Source of the DNA: CADCTM01 sp049671305
GTDB taxonomy: Bacteria > Cyanobacteriota > Cyanobacteriia > Cyanobacteriales > Coleofasciculaceae
DNA: 64,000 nt
Direction of reading: 5' to 3'
Assembly (NCBI GenBank): GCA_049671305.1
Contig: JBATUR010000047.1
Span: 18,292-82,291, forward strand
Part shown: positions 42,526-51,970 of the stretch, piece by piece
Numbering within the stretch: position 1 is the stretch's first letter
Layout: the number at the start of each line of letters is the position of its first letter
The notes under the pieces: generated by a model
Database searches by the model: none
Told to the model about the DNA's origin: nothing
Seen by the model: only the letters and a program-made list of their open reading frames with translations
Made by a program: the position numbers and the translations under genes

Positions 42526-44367
42526 GTGAAAATTTCAGGGTTAAGCAAGGTGTCTACAGTATTCACACGATCGCATCTCACTAAAATCAGCAAAAAATCA
42601 CACAGGTCATCACCGCCTTTGCTGCGCTTGCTCAATTACGGACATAAATATCGTCTCAGACTTTGGCAAGCGGTGAGCTGTTCAATTCTTAATAAAATCT
42701 TTGATTTAGCACCACCAGCTTTAATCGGTGCGGCAGTAGATGTAGTTGTCAAAAAAGAAGACTCGTTAATTGCTCAGTTGGGCATAAAGGATGTCTTTGA
42801 GCAATTTTTGGTACTTAGCTTCCTCAGCTTTGTTGTTTTTAGTTTAGAGTCAATCTTTGAATATGCCTACTCTTGGCTTTGGCGTAACCTAGCACAGGTA
42901 ATTCAACATGACTTGAGAATTGATACCTATAGCCATTTACAAGAACTTGAATTAGCTTATTTTGAAGAACGCAGTACAGGCGGTTTGATGTCTATCCTCA
43001 GCGATGATATCAACCAATTAGAGCGATTTTTGAATGATGGTGCAAATGAAGTCCTGCAAGTTGTCACAACAGTAATTGTGATTGGAGGAGCCTTCTTTAT
43101 TTTAGCTCCCAGCGTGGCTTGGATGGCGATGCTACCTATCCCATTTGTGCTTTGGGGTTCCGTTGCCTTTCAGCGGCGTCTTGCCCCACGCTACGCCGAG
43201 GTGCGGCAGAAGGTGGGTTTGCTGAATGGGCAATTATCGAATAATCTGACAGGCATTACCACAATTAAGAGCTTTACCGCCGAAGATTATGAAATTGGAC
43301 GCATTGCCGCAGAAAGCCAAGCTTATCGCCAAAGTAACCGTCGTGCGATCGCTCTGAGTTCAGCCTTCGTGCCTTTAATTCGCATACTAATTTTGTTTGG
43401 CTTTATGGCGCTTTTGCTTTATGGCGGCATGGAAGCGGTGGCAGGTACGTTGTCGGTGGGGACTTACAGTGTGTTGGTATTCCTAACACAGCGCTTGCTT
43501 TGGCCCCTGACTCGTTTGGGGGAAACTTTCGACCAATATCAACGGGCTATGGCGTCTACAAATCGGGTGATGAATTTGTTAGATACGCCAATTGAGATGC
43601 ATTCGGGCGATATTTCGTTGCCAGTTGCTCAGGTGAAAGGGCATTTGGAATTACGGGATGTGACTTTTGCTTATAGCGGGCGCAGTTCGATTCTTGAGCA
43701 TCTTGATTTGGATATCCCGGCAGGAAAGACGATCGCTATTGTTGGTTCTACGGGTTCTGGCAAAAGTACTTTGGTTAAGTTATTATTGAGGTTATACGAA
43801 GTACAAGGGGGTACTATTACCCTTGACGGTATTGAGCTGCGGGACTTGAAGCTAAAAGATTTGCGTTCCTGTATTGGTTTAGTAAGCCAAGATGTCTTTT
43901 TATTTCATGGTACGATTGCCGAAAATATTGCTTATGGGACGTTTGACGCTACTTTAGCCGAAATTATGGCAGCGGCGAAAATTGGTGAGGCGCATCAGTT
44001 TATTATGCAACTTCCCCAAGGCTATGACACAATTGTCGGAGAACGTGGGCAGAAGTTGTCGGGTGGGCAAAGGCAGCGAGTGGCAATTGCACGGGCGGTA
44101 TTGAAGAATCCACCAATTTTAATACTAGATGAGGCAACTTCGGCGGTAGATAACGAGACGGAAGCGGCAATTCAGCGCTCGTTAGAAAAGATTATTGTTA
44201 ATCGTACCACGATCGCGATCGCACATCGTCTTTCTACTGTCAGAAATGCTGATTGTATTTATGTCATGGAATATGGCAAGTTGGTCGAGCAAGGACGACA
44301 TGAAGAATTGCTAGAGCAACAAGGCATTTATGCGAGTCTCTGGCGCGTACAATCGGGTATAAAATAA
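42526..44367 (+). CDS. MsbA/LmrA-type ABC exporter (fused permease-ATPase)
   Basis: This 613-residue half-transporter has six membrane helices in residues 50-340 and an ATPase with Walker A (GSTGSGKST), signature LSGGQRQRVAIARA, Walker B (ILILDEATSAVD) and H-loop (IAHRLSTV). It exports lipids or drugs as a homodimer. The frame opens at GTG 42526 without a clear ribosome site; another GTG is eight codons on. About 30 unconserved N-terminal residues precede the first family residues (LLRLLNYGHKYRLRL). It is followed 27 bases later by a small gene in the same direction. Confidence 0.9.
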   Translation: MKISGLSKVSTVFTRSHLTKISKKSHRSSPPLLRLLNYGHKYRLRLWQAVSCSILNKIFDLAPPALIGAAVDVVVKKEDSLIAQLGIKDVFEQFLVLSFLSFVVFSLESIFEYAYSWLWRNLAQVIQHDLRIDTYSHLQELELAYFEERSTGGLMSILSDDINQLERFLNDGANEVLQVVTTVIVIGGAFFILAPSVAWMAMLPIPFVLWGSVAFQRRLAPRYAEVRQKVGLLNGQLSNNLTGITTIKSFTAEDYEIGRIAAESQAYRQSNRRAIALSSAFVPLIRILILFGFMALLLYGGMEAVAGTLSVGTYSVLVFLTQRLLWPLTRLGETFDQYQRAMASTNRVMNLLDTPIEMHSGDISLPVAQVKGHLELRDVTFAYSGRSSILEHLDLDIPAGKTIAIVGSTGSGKSTLVKLLLRLYEVQGGTITLDGIELRDLKLKDLRSCIGLVSQDVFLFHGTIAENIAYGTFDATLAEIMAAAKIGEAHQFIMQLPQGYDTIVGERGQKLSGGQRQRVAIARAVLKNPPILILDEATSAVDNETEAAIQRSLEKIIVNRTTIAIAHRLSTVRNADCIYVMEYGKLVEQGRHEELLEQQGIYASLWRVQSGIK

Positions 44368-44394
44368 ATCGGTTGCTAGGATGAAATATAGACC

Positions 44395-44826
44395 ATGATC
44401 ATGTTTGGTAAGCCTCAACCAGAAAGAGCAGAAGACCAGTGGAAATACCAACTTGCTAGGTTTGCTAATGAGCATAAGTTAGAGCTTGCGGCATTGTCTT
44501 GGGGATTATATCTGGAAATGGGAGAAAATCAGGAAACCATCGGTATTGATTTGCAACCAACGCCACATTTTGTCTACTGCCCCAAAAGTTCAATCGAAGA
44601 ATTAAATCGCAAAGCTGAGAATAAGTTACAAGAAGTTTTGGGAATTGTCGATGCTCATCAACCTGAAAAAGAAGTTTTAATTATTGGCATTGGCAATGAT
44701 CAAATTAAGCTAATTCAGTTTGAACCGGAACCTATTCCTGCTGTTTGTTTTGAGCAAGTTGGTAAAGATGTTGACACATTATTAGGAGAGTTGCAAGAGC
44801 TTTTAAGTAAGCAATTAAATGTGTAA
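44395..44826 (+). CDS. Conserved cyanobacterial protein, CcmS-like
   Basis: This 143-residue soluble protein has no signal or membrane segment. The stretch LAALSWGLYLEMGENQETIGIDLQPTPHFVYCP and the end FEQVGKDVDTLLGELQELL match, from memory, the cyanobacterial family described as CcmS, a beta-carboxysome assembly chaperone. I could not check this. No carboxysome genes are in the window, so the context neither supports nor opposes it. It follows the ABC exporter by 27 bases and may be co-transcribed. Confidence 0.6.
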   Translation: MIMFGKPQPERAEDQWKYQLARFANEHKLELAALSWGLYLEMGENQETIGIDLQPTPHFVYCPKSSIEELNRKAENKLQEVLGIVDAHQPEKEVLIIGIGNDQIKLIQFEPEPIPAVCFEQVGKDVDTLLGELQELLSKQLNV

Positions 44827-44932
44827 TATTTGTTATTTGAAGAGCGGACTATTAAACCAAACTTAATCATTCCCTTTAAGTTGATCATCCTTTGCCCGGT
44901 AATTTTTCTCAAGCGCTTAGTTTAATATAAAA

Positions 44933-45781
44933 ATGCAACAAACATTATACCAATCTCAATGGATAATAAGTGCAGAACAAGCTAAAAAACTTATCGACGA
45001 AGGTGCAACAATTCTCGATTCACGTAATGTCTTAATCTGGCTAATTGGTCATGTACCGGAGGCAATACATATTAGTTGGAAACAATTTTCACAACCATCT
45101 TTTCAGAAAGGTAAACTAATTGAAAATTCACAAATTCTAGAAGAAAAAATAAGAAAACTGGGAATTTTTAATAACAAACCAGTAATTGTAATTGGCAATC
45201 CGACTTTTCCTTGTTATTTTGGTGAAGATGGCAGAATTGTTTGGATGTTACACACTTTAGGACATCAATTTGCTGCTTTTGTAGATGGTGGGGAGGCGGC
45301 ACTTACCAAAATCGTGCCCATTACTTTAGATATAACTAAACCACCATTAGGAGATTTTGTTATTAAAAAAAATAATTTTTGGACTATGAAAAAAGATGAA
45401 CTTCAAGATAATATTTTAACTCAAAATCTATCAGAACTCAAGATAATTGATACACGTTCACCACAAGAATTTGCAGGTGCTACCCCTTACGGTGAACAAC
45501 GAGGAGGACATATTGCCAATGCTATTAATTTTCACTTTAAAGACTTACTAGATAAACAAGGATACTTATTACCAAGCGAACAAATTATTGCTAAATTAAA
45601 CAACCTAGAAATTACCACAGATACGCCAATTGTTACCTATTGTACTGGTGGTATACGGTCCGGCTTTTTTGTGGCTGTACTAACTAAATTAGGCTTTACT
45701 AATGTCAAAAACTATGCAGGTTCGATGTGGGAATGGTCAGCCGCAGTAGCTTCTCAATATCCTTTACAAAAAGAAGTATAG
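44933..45781 (+). CDS. Two-domain rhodanese-type sulfurtransferase
   Basis: This 282-residue protein has two rhodanese domains. The first (about 10-125) lacks the catalytic loop, as is usual. The second (about 150-280) has the active-site loop VTYCTGGIRSGFF with the persulfide Cys. It transfers sulfur from thiosulfate or 3-mercaptopyruvate to a thiol acceptor. The length matches the thiosulfate/mercaptopyruvate sulfurtransferases. It converges on the methyltransferase with seven bases between. The base composition is lower in G+C than its left neighbours. Confidence 0.85.
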   Translation: MQQTLYQSQWIISAEQAKKLIDEGATILDSRNVLIWLIGHVPEAIHISWKQFSQPSFQKGKLIENSQILEEKIRKLGIFNNKPVIVIGNPTFPCYFGEDGRIVWMLHTLGHQFAAFVDGGEAALTKIVPITLDITKPPLGDFVIKKNNFWTMKKDELQDNILTQNLSELKIIDTRSPQEFAGATPYGEQRGGHIANAINFHFKDLLDKQGYLLPSEQIIAKLNNLEITTDTPIVTYCTGGIRSGFFVAVLTKLGFTNVKNYAGSMWEWSAAVASQYPLQKEV

Positions 45782-45788
45782 CTAGTAG

Positions 45789-46529
45789 TTATTGAGCAAT
45801 TTTTACGGCTTTACCAATATACATCAAATCAATATTGTTACTAATTTTTGCTTTAAATCCACCTGTCTTTTTATAAAGTAGATAAGCATAAATATTTTGA
45901 AATAAATTATTGCCAAATAAGTCGAAACCTTTAACTTCTATATTTATAAATCCCTGATTTCTCATAATTTCTTGAAGTTCCTTTGGTTGAATAAATTTAT
46001 GCCAATCATGAACACCTTGAGGAATTTCTTTAAGCAAGTTTTCTAATAACCAAATCATAATAGCTTTTGACTTAAAGTTGCGATTAATAGTATCGAATAA
46101 AAATAAACCATTTGGCTTCAAAACTCGATTAATTTCTGATACAGTTTGAGGTAAGTTGGCAACGTGTTCCAAAACATCAACACAGATTACAACATCAAAA
46201 GTACTATTACTAAAAGGAATTTTCTCAGCTAATCCTCGTAGATAATTAATCTTAAGTCCAGAATTGTTAGCGTGTTCTTCTGCTTTAACAATACATTTTT
46301 GAGATTGATCAATTCCTGACACAAATGACCCTTTTTGTGCTATAAATTCACAAGTAAATCCACCACCACAACCCACATCTAGCACTTTCAAATTTTGCCA
46401 ACTTTTAATATAACGGTCAAAAAACTCAAAGCGCGGTGGATTAAGATGATAAAGAGCAAAAATCTTTGCCTGTGGGCTCCACCAATTTTCAGCACTCAAG
46501 TCATAAAACTCTAAATCGTTTTTTTTCAT
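45789..46529 (-). CDS. UbiG-like class I SAM-dependent methyltransferase
   Basis: This 246-residue protein has the SAM-binding motif LKVLDVGCGGGFTCEFIA (about 50-67), an acidic residue in VSGIDQSQKCI and FDVVICVDVLEHVANLP. The N-terminal ENWWSPQAKIFALYHLNPPRFEFFDRYI is the typical UbiG opening (W-W-p-G-x-x-x-L-H-x-x-N-P-x-R). UbiG methylates a quinone precursor; cyanobacteria do not make ubiquinone, so the substrate here is probably different. The gene is AT-richer than its neighbours, as is the convergent rhodanese. Confidence 0.8.
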   Translation of the reverse strand: MKKNDLEFYDLSAENWWSPQAKIFALYHLNPPRFEFFDRYIKSWQNLKVLDVGCGGGFTCEFIAQKGSFVSGIDQSQKCIVKAEEHANNSGLKINYLRGLAEKIPFSNSTFDVVICVDVLEHVANLPQTVSEINRVLKPNGLFLFDTINRNFKSKAIMIWLLENLLKEIPQGVHDWHKFIQPKELQEIMRNQGFINIEVKGFDLFGNNLFQNIYAYLLYKKTGGFKAKISNNIDLMYIGKAVKIAQ

Positions 46530-46605
46530 AATTTACTTCTTTCGTTAGAGGAATCAACCCAGTAATCAATGAAATAATAAAGTAAATCAATCAGGAAAAG
46601 TCAAG

Positions 46606-46785
46606 ATGAACAATCCTATAATCAAACTTTTGTTAATTGGATTATTAATGATGCTGATACTTGCTCCTTTTGCAGGACTCGCACCCCTAATGCTGCTATT
46701 ATTAGGATTAGGAGTTTGCTGGTTTATTTGGTCATTGGTAGAAGCTTTTTTTACGGCTGATGTTGAAAAACCAAATAAGAGCTAG
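46606..46785 (+). CDS. 59-residue membrane protein, unknown
   Basis: An open frame from ATG 46606 with AGGA nine bases upstream. The sequence opens MNNPIIKLLLIGLLMMLIL. A second hydrophobic run (GLAPLMLLLLGLGVCWFIWSLV) makes two closely spaced helices, and the short polar tail ends VEKPNKS. I do not recognise a family; the clear RBS and composition support it as real. It is divergent from the UbiG-like gene, 76 bases apart. Confidence 0.55.
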   Translation: MNNPIIKLLLIGLLMMLILAPFAGLAPLMLLLLGLGVCWFIWSLVEAFFTADVEKPNKS

Positions 46786-47011
46786 AAGTTAAACAAAAAC
46801 TATAATCAATATTGCTGGTAGAATAATTTACTGCGTCTAATTGAGATAAATTTTTTTCCAATGTTGAAATATTCTATCTGAAAGCTTTGAGTTTTGAGCA
46901 ATAAACCTAAGCTTGCTACATATCAGAAGCAAGCTAACAAATTTGTTATTTTCTAGTAGTACAGCACTTTTAGAAATCGCGTTTCTACTTAAATGCTAAA
47001 AATAGTTACTG

Positions 47012-47034
47012 AACCCAGCACTAGACTGGGTTTT
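47012..47034 (+). terminator. Short hairpin with T-rich tail
   Basis: AACCCAG (47012-47018) pairs with CTGGGTT (47026-47032), followed by TTATT. It lies after the 59-residue gene and before the convergent small gene. Confidence 0.6.
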
Positions 47035-47050
47035 ATTACGCAATGAAATA

Positions 47051-47272
47051 TTAAATTGATACCGCTAATTTACCAGAAACAGAATTAGATTTGACAGCCT
47101 TAACCTTTTGTCCTGGAATCATATTCAAGATTTTTTCTGCCTCTTGAGGATAAAGAATCGTGAAATTCAACTTGAAGTAAAAAGGATGCACACGGTTAGA
47201 AGTGAGTGGTGCTGGTTCCCAAATTGTCAGGCGATAGCCTGTAGCTAGGGGTTTAATACGGTAGTGCATCAT
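47051..47272 (-). CDS. Small hypothetical protein
   Basis: This 73-residue protein has no signal peptide or membrane segment. The sequence MHYRIKPLATGYRLTIWEPAP suggests a small beta-rich domain, with two adjacent ATG codons at the start and AGGA just upstream. I do not recognise it. It converges with the 59-residue membrane protein, with a hairpin between. Confidence 0.55.
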   Translation of the reverse strand: MMHYRIKPLATGYRLTIWEPAPLTSNRVHPFYFKLNFTILYPQEAEKILNMIPGQKVKAVKSNSVSGKLAVSI

Positions 47273-47500
47273 ACCATTTCCTGCAAAAGTTAATTGTGAA
47301 AACGCTGCACCAACTTATCTACTAATTTACTACCACTTATGCAGTAGTTATCTCGTACTAAGTTGACTCATGCAGCTTGGCGCTATCAACTAGCGCTGAT
47401 CAATTGCATAACAAAAGAGTAACAGATTATAAACATCATCCTATATTGTATTACATTCTCAAAAACAGCCCATCAGGGATAATAGCCCAAGCTTAACCCG

Positions 47501-47524
47501 CAAAAAAGCCTGCATCTGCAGGCT
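47501..47524 (-). terminator. Intrinsic terminator of the UbiB-family gene
   Basis: On the minus strand AGCCTGCA and TGCAGGCT (47517-47524 and 47507-47514) form a perfect stem followed by TTTTTT. It lies 41 bases after the stop at 47566. Confidence 0.85.
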
Positions 47525-47565
47525 AACCATCAACAATCCTCTTCAATCTAAATCGAGCAATTAGC

Positions 47566-49605
47566 CTATTGAATTACAGCCGCCGATGGTAAGATAATTT
47601 TCGGTGCAGGGGCTGTCTTACGACCATTTTGAGCAATATCCTGGGGCGCATCCTTTAGCAATGCCTCACGAATCATCCGCGCAATTACCCGTTGTGCCAA
47701 ACTACCAGCAATTTTCTGCCCCATACGTTGCGTTTCAGGTTTCAAAAGTAGCTGAGGAATAATTGGCACCAACTGCATGGGATCAAAACCAGGAGTATCC
47801 TTCAACAGTTCCCAAATGCGTCTGATATGATCCGCACTTTGAACTTCCTCGACTGTCTTAATGGTTGTCTTTTTATCCACCAAACCAATTCTTTCGCGCA
47901 AAGAATAACTAACATTATCCAACGTCCGCCGCCCATAACCATCAACCGCCTTAACAACTTCCTCAATCAACTGTTCGCGGATAAATGTACCACGATCAGA
48001 AAACAGAAAATCTAGGGTTTGATTTAACACCTCATTCAGGTCATATTCTTGACCACTACCGGCATTTCTCAACAAATTTTCTAAGCGATTCCAGCGGAAA
48101 TTGCCATCTTTAAATAATAAATCCTTCAAGGAAGTCCGTAACTGCGGCGCAGGATCAGTTAAGAGACGCTTTGCTACATAAGGATAAGCTCGACTTAATA
48201 CCTTAAAATCAGGATCAACATTAATGGCAATTCCTTCTAACGTCACCAAAGAGCGAATAATTAGGGCAAAAAACGCAGGTACTCGGAACGGATATTCATA
48301 CATCAACGACGACAACTTATCCGTAATTACCTTAATATTAATTTCGGCAACCGTTGCGCCCAAAGCATCATTAAAAACATCCGCCAAAGCTGGAATAATC
48401 GGCGTTAAATCAGTATCCTCAGTCAAAAACTCCAGCTTCACATAATCATTTGCCAAACCTGTAAAGTCACGGTTGACCAAATGCACCACAGCTTCAATCA
48501 AACCATAACGCTGCTCTGGCTTGACCTCGCTCATCATGCCAAAATCAATATAAGCCAGCTTTCCTTCCGGAGTTGCCAACAAATTACCCGGATGTGGGTC
48601 AGCATGGAAAAAGCCAAACTCCAACAGTTGCCGCAATGAACACTGCACGCCAACATCAATTAAGTGCCTAGCATCAATGCCTTGCTCTGCAATTGCTGCC
48701 ATGTTAGTTAACTTCGTACCATAAATCCACTCCATTGTCAAGACTCGTCGCCCGGTATATTCCCAATAAATACGGGGAACATAGATATCTGGGAGATAAC
48801 CGTAAAGTTTGGCAAAACGCTCAGAATTACGTCCTTCTTGGGTATAATCCATCTCCTCAAAGATGCGGGCGCCAAATTCGTCCATAATGGCAACTAAGTC
48901 ACTCCGCACCATTTTGATGTTATTTTGTGCCCATTGAGCCAGACGGCGCAAAATGTAGATATCTAAAGTAACCAGGCGTGCTAGTCCAGGACGTTGTACC
49001 TTAACTGCCACAATTTCCCCAGTTTTCAGCTTACCTTTGTAAACTTGTCCCAAAGAAGCCGCAGCAACCGGTTGTGGCGTCAATTCAGCATAAATGGCTT
49101 CGGGGCGATCGCCTAATTCTTCTTCGATAAACTGAAAAGCAACCTCATTAGGAAATGGTGGCAGTTGGTCTTGCAGCAGCGCCAACTCTTCCAAAAAAAT
49201 CGGCGGAACTAAATCTGGTCGCGTCGAAAGAGCCTGCCCTACCTTAATATATGCTGGTCCCAAATTTGTTAAAATTTCCCGCAGTTGAATCGCCCGACGC
49301 CGTTGATTTTTCTCACTTCGACTCCAAAGACGATCCCACCATAAGCCAAAAGCAAAGGAGAGAGAAGGTAATGTAATAGTTAAGATTCGCCCCAAGACTT
49401 GGAAAGGGGAATTACGATATTGAGCCGAGATCACCTCTGGATCGTAGCGCTTCGCTTCGGTCGCCAACAGGGCAAGTCTTGCTGTTGCTGCTTCTGATAG
49501 CGCTGGTGTTGAGTTTAAATCATACTCAACCACAGGTTCAGCGGTTACTTGCACCACAGTTGAGTCTATTTCGGGAGAAGCTGGGGAAACTGTTTTAAGA
49601 TTCAT
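47566..49605 (-). CDS. ABC1/UbiB (AarF) family atypical kinase
   Basis: This 679-residue protein has the family's landmarks: AYIKVGQALSTRPDLVP (the KxGQ motif), ELGDRPEAIYAELTP, AAASLGQVYKGKLKTGEIVAVKVQRPG, ADPHPGNLLATPEGKLAYIDFGMM (metal and catalytic region) and, at the end, a stretch that probably associates with membranes. UbiB/ADCK-type kinases support quinone synthesis; in cyanobacteria and plastids relatives act in plastoquinone or tocopherol metabolism. It is a single gene. The intrinsic terminator at 47501-47524 follows it. Confidence 0.9.
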   Translation of the reverse strand: MNLKTVSPASPEIDSTVVQVTAEPVVEYDLNSTPALSEAATARLALLATEAKRYDPEVISAQYRNSPFQVLGRILTITLPSLSFAFGLWWDRLWSRSEKNQRRRAIQLREILTNLGPAYIKVGQALSTRPDLVPPIFLEELALLQDQLPPFPNEVAFQFIEEELGDRPEAIYAELTPQPVAAASLGQVYKGKLKTGEIVAVKVQRPGLARLVTLDIYILRRLAQWAQNNIKMVRSDLVAIMDEFGARIFEEMDYTQEGRNSERFAKLYGYLPDIYVPRIYWEYTGRRVLTMEWIYGTKLTNMAAIAEQGIDARHLIDVGVQCSLRQLLEFGFFHADPHPGNLLATPEGKLAYIDFGMMSEVKPEQRYGLIEAVVHLVNRDFTGLANDYVKLEFLTEDTDLTPIIPALADVFNDALGATVAEINIKVITDKLSSLMYEYPFRVPAFFALIIRSLVTLEGIAINVDPDFKVLSRAYPYVAKRLLTDPAPQLRTSLKDLLFKDGNFRWNRLENLLRNAGSGQEYDLNEVLNQTLDFLFSDRGTFIREQLIEEVVKAVDGYGRRTLDNVSYSLRERIGLVDKKTTIKTVEEVQSADHIRRIWELLKDTPGFDPMQLVPIIPQLLLKPETQRMGQKIAGSLAQRVIARMIREALLKDAPQDIAQNGRKTAPAPKIILPSAAVIQ

Positions 49606-49969
49606 ATTTATTAGGGACCGACGGGAGCGACTCTGTAAAGTATTGTAACAATAATGCTCAAACTCACTACGAAAGCTAGTTCATCTAAGCTGGAATTATC
49701 TGGATGCTAAAGGGGCTTCAATTAACCATGAGTCATAACAGTAAGCCTGTTCAACTCAAATATTTATAGCCTCGGCTGTTATTCCTTTATTTAAGTATTA
49801 ACTGTTCTGAGCATTTAATAGCTCTGCCCTGTAGAGGAACTTTGCCAGTTGCTATACCAATAATGAGGCATTCCCTTAACTTGAGAGGTCAGGAAAACTC
49901 CCAACTGATCGGGGGTATCTCCTCACCAAAAATAGAGTGAATTGAAAACTAGAGATAATTTAGAACAAT
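49606..49969. other. Divergent intergenic region between the UbiB-family gene and recN
   Basis: This 364-base region must hold both promoters. I see no gene, hairpin or repeat that I would defend. Confidence 0.5.
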
Positions 49970-51757
49970 ATGCTGCTTTCTTTGCGAATTCACAACTTTG
50001 CTTTGATTGACCAGTTAGAACTGGAATTTGGTGCTGGTTTAAATGTCTTGACAGGCGAAACTGGTGCTGGTAAATCGATTATTTTAGATGCGATCGATTT
50101 GGTTTTGGGTGGCAAAGTCAGTAGTAGGATGATTAGAACTGGCGCAGAACGGTCTTTGATTGAGGCGACATTCCGCGCTGATAGCTCATTGCTGGCATGG
50201 TTAAGCGAACAAGAGATTGATTTGCTAGAAGAAGCTGATTTGGTCTGTAGTCGCGAAATGTGGGTCAATCAAGGCAATTTGCGGACAAGATCCCGTGTGA
50301 ATGGTGTGTTGGTGAACCGGCAGATCATGGAGAGACTACGCGATCGCTTAGTGGAAATTACAGCACAAGGTCAAACTGCCAAATTAATCGCCCCAGCACT
50401 ACAACGAGGACTGCTAGATTTATACGGCGCATCTCCAGTATTACAGATGCGGGAACAAGTAGCGATCGCCTATCTGGCAAGCCAAGAAGCCGCCAAAGCC
50501 CTAGAAAAACGCCGTCATTCTGAACAACAACGCCTGCAACGACTTTCCTTTATTGAATATCAAATCCAAGAACTTAGTGTTGCCAGCCTTACCGACGAAA
50601 ATGAACTCGAACAACTGCAACAAGAAGCCCAACGTTTAAGCCATGTCGTAGATTTGCAACAGCAAAGTTACAAAGTTTATCAAGCACTATACCAAAACGA
50701 CAGCGCCCAAGCTTGTGCCGACTTATTAGCCGATGCTGAAACCAATTTAACCGAGATGGTGCTGTATGATAATCGGCTGCAACCCTTGTTGGAAATGGTG
50801 GCGGTGGCATTGACACAGGTAGTAGAAGCGAGCCATCAAATTAATGCTTATGGAGATGGTTTGGAGACTGATCCCGAACGACTGCAAGAAGTTGAAGATC
50901 GGATTAGGGCATTAAAACAAATCTGCCGTAAGTATGGACCCACATTAGCCGAAGCGATCGCTCATTTTGCCAAACTTAGCGATGAACTTGCCGAACTGAG
51001 TGGCGACGGTCAATCTTTGGAAGAATTAGAAAAAACTTATAGCCAGTCTCAGGAAATTTTAAGTGAAGTCTGTGGCAAGCTTACCAGATTGCGTCGTAGC
51101 GCCGCCGAAGATTTGGAAAGGCGCTTGGTGGCACAACTTAAGCCTTTAGCAATGGAAAAAGTGCAATTTCAAATTGCGATCGCACCCATTACCCCCACCG
51201 CCTCAGGTGCCGATCAAGTAACCTTCTACTTTAGCCCCAACCCAGGCGAACCACTACAACCACTCGCCGCCACCGCATCAGGTGGAGAAATGAGCCGCTT
51301 TTTGTTAGCATTAAAAGCTTGTTTTTCAAATACCACCGAAGCTTGGGGAACCTTAATTTTTGATGAAATAGACGTAGGAGTTTCTGGTCGAGTTGCACAA
51401 GCGATCGCCGAACGCCTGCACCAACTCAGCACACACAACCAAGTCCTTTGTGTCACCCACCAACCCTTAATTGCGGCAATGGCAGACCGACACTTCCGCG
51501 TTGACAAACAAATCATTGATCAACCCTTGCTAGTCGCCCCAGGCAAACTATCCAACAAACGTAAAAAGCAAATTATGGACACCTTTGACTCATCCGAAGT
51601 GCCAGAAATCCGCACCGTCGTGCGCGTCAGCTTGCTAGATAATCACCTGCACCGCCGCGAAGAAATCGCCCAACTCGCTGGCGGACAATCAGCCCAAGAA
51701 GCCATGACCTTTGCTGAATCCCTACTAACAAAAGCCCGTGATTGGCGGCAAAATTGA
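49970..51757 (+). CDS. recN: DNA repair protein RecN
   Basis: This 595-residue SMC-like ATPase aids double-strand break repair. It shows Walker A (GETGAGKSIIL at the N-terminus), a central coiled-coil arm (about 150-370), the signature region ASGGEMSRFLLALKA and Walker B (LIFDEIDVGVSGRVAQA). Compared with typical RecN the C-terminus has an extra stretch (NKQIIDQPLLVAPGKLSNKRKKQIMDTFDSSEVPEIR), seen in some cyanobacterial RecN proteins. It stands alone. Confidence 0.93.
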   Translation: MLLSLRIHNFALIDQLELEFGAGLNVLTGETGAGKSIILDAIDLVLGGKVSSRMIRTGAERSLIEATFRADSSLLAWLSEQEIDLLEEADLVCSREMWVNQGNLRTRSRVNGVLVNRQIMERLRDRLVEITAQGQTAKLIAPALQRGLLDLYGASPVLQMREQVAIAYLASQEAAKALEKRRHSEQQRLQRLSFIEYQIQELSVASLTDENELEQLQQEAQRLSHVVDLQQQSYKVYQALYQNDSAQACADLLADAETNLTEMVLYDNRLQPLLEMVAVALTQVVEASHQINAYGDGLETDPERLQEVEDRIRALKQICRKYGPTLAEAIAHFAKLSDELAELSGDGQSLEELEKTYSQSQEILSEVCGKLTRLRRSAAEDLERRLVAQLKPLAMEKVQFQIAIAPITPTASGADQVTFYFSPNPGEPLQPLAATASGGEMSRFLLALKACFSNTTEAWGTLIFDEIDVGVSGRVAQAIAERLHQLSTHNQVLCVTHQPLIAAMADRHFRVDKQIIDQPLLVAPGKLSNKRKKQIMDTFDSSEVPEIRTVVRVSLLDNHLHRREEIAQLAGGQSAQEAMTFAESLLTKARDWRQN

Positions 51758-51970
51758 GCTAGAAAGCGGCTGTATTGACGTTATGGAGTGATTTTACCTG
51801 ATTTTTGATTCTGCTTATCACTCTCACCCAGACAGTAATCAGTAATTTATTAATCATCAACTGAGATTAATAGACTAGAATTGGCTCACTAGGCACAACA
51901 AACTTTAGCGTTAAATTTATAAAATATTTTTAACCGTGCCAGAAAATGTTCTCTGCCCCCTAAAAGAGCT

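Noticed and set aside
47083..47112. Partial resemblance to the copper-type motif (TTTGACAGCCTTAACC)
   Set aside because: It lies inside a coding region and lacks the TGTC half, so it is not counted as a fourth copy.
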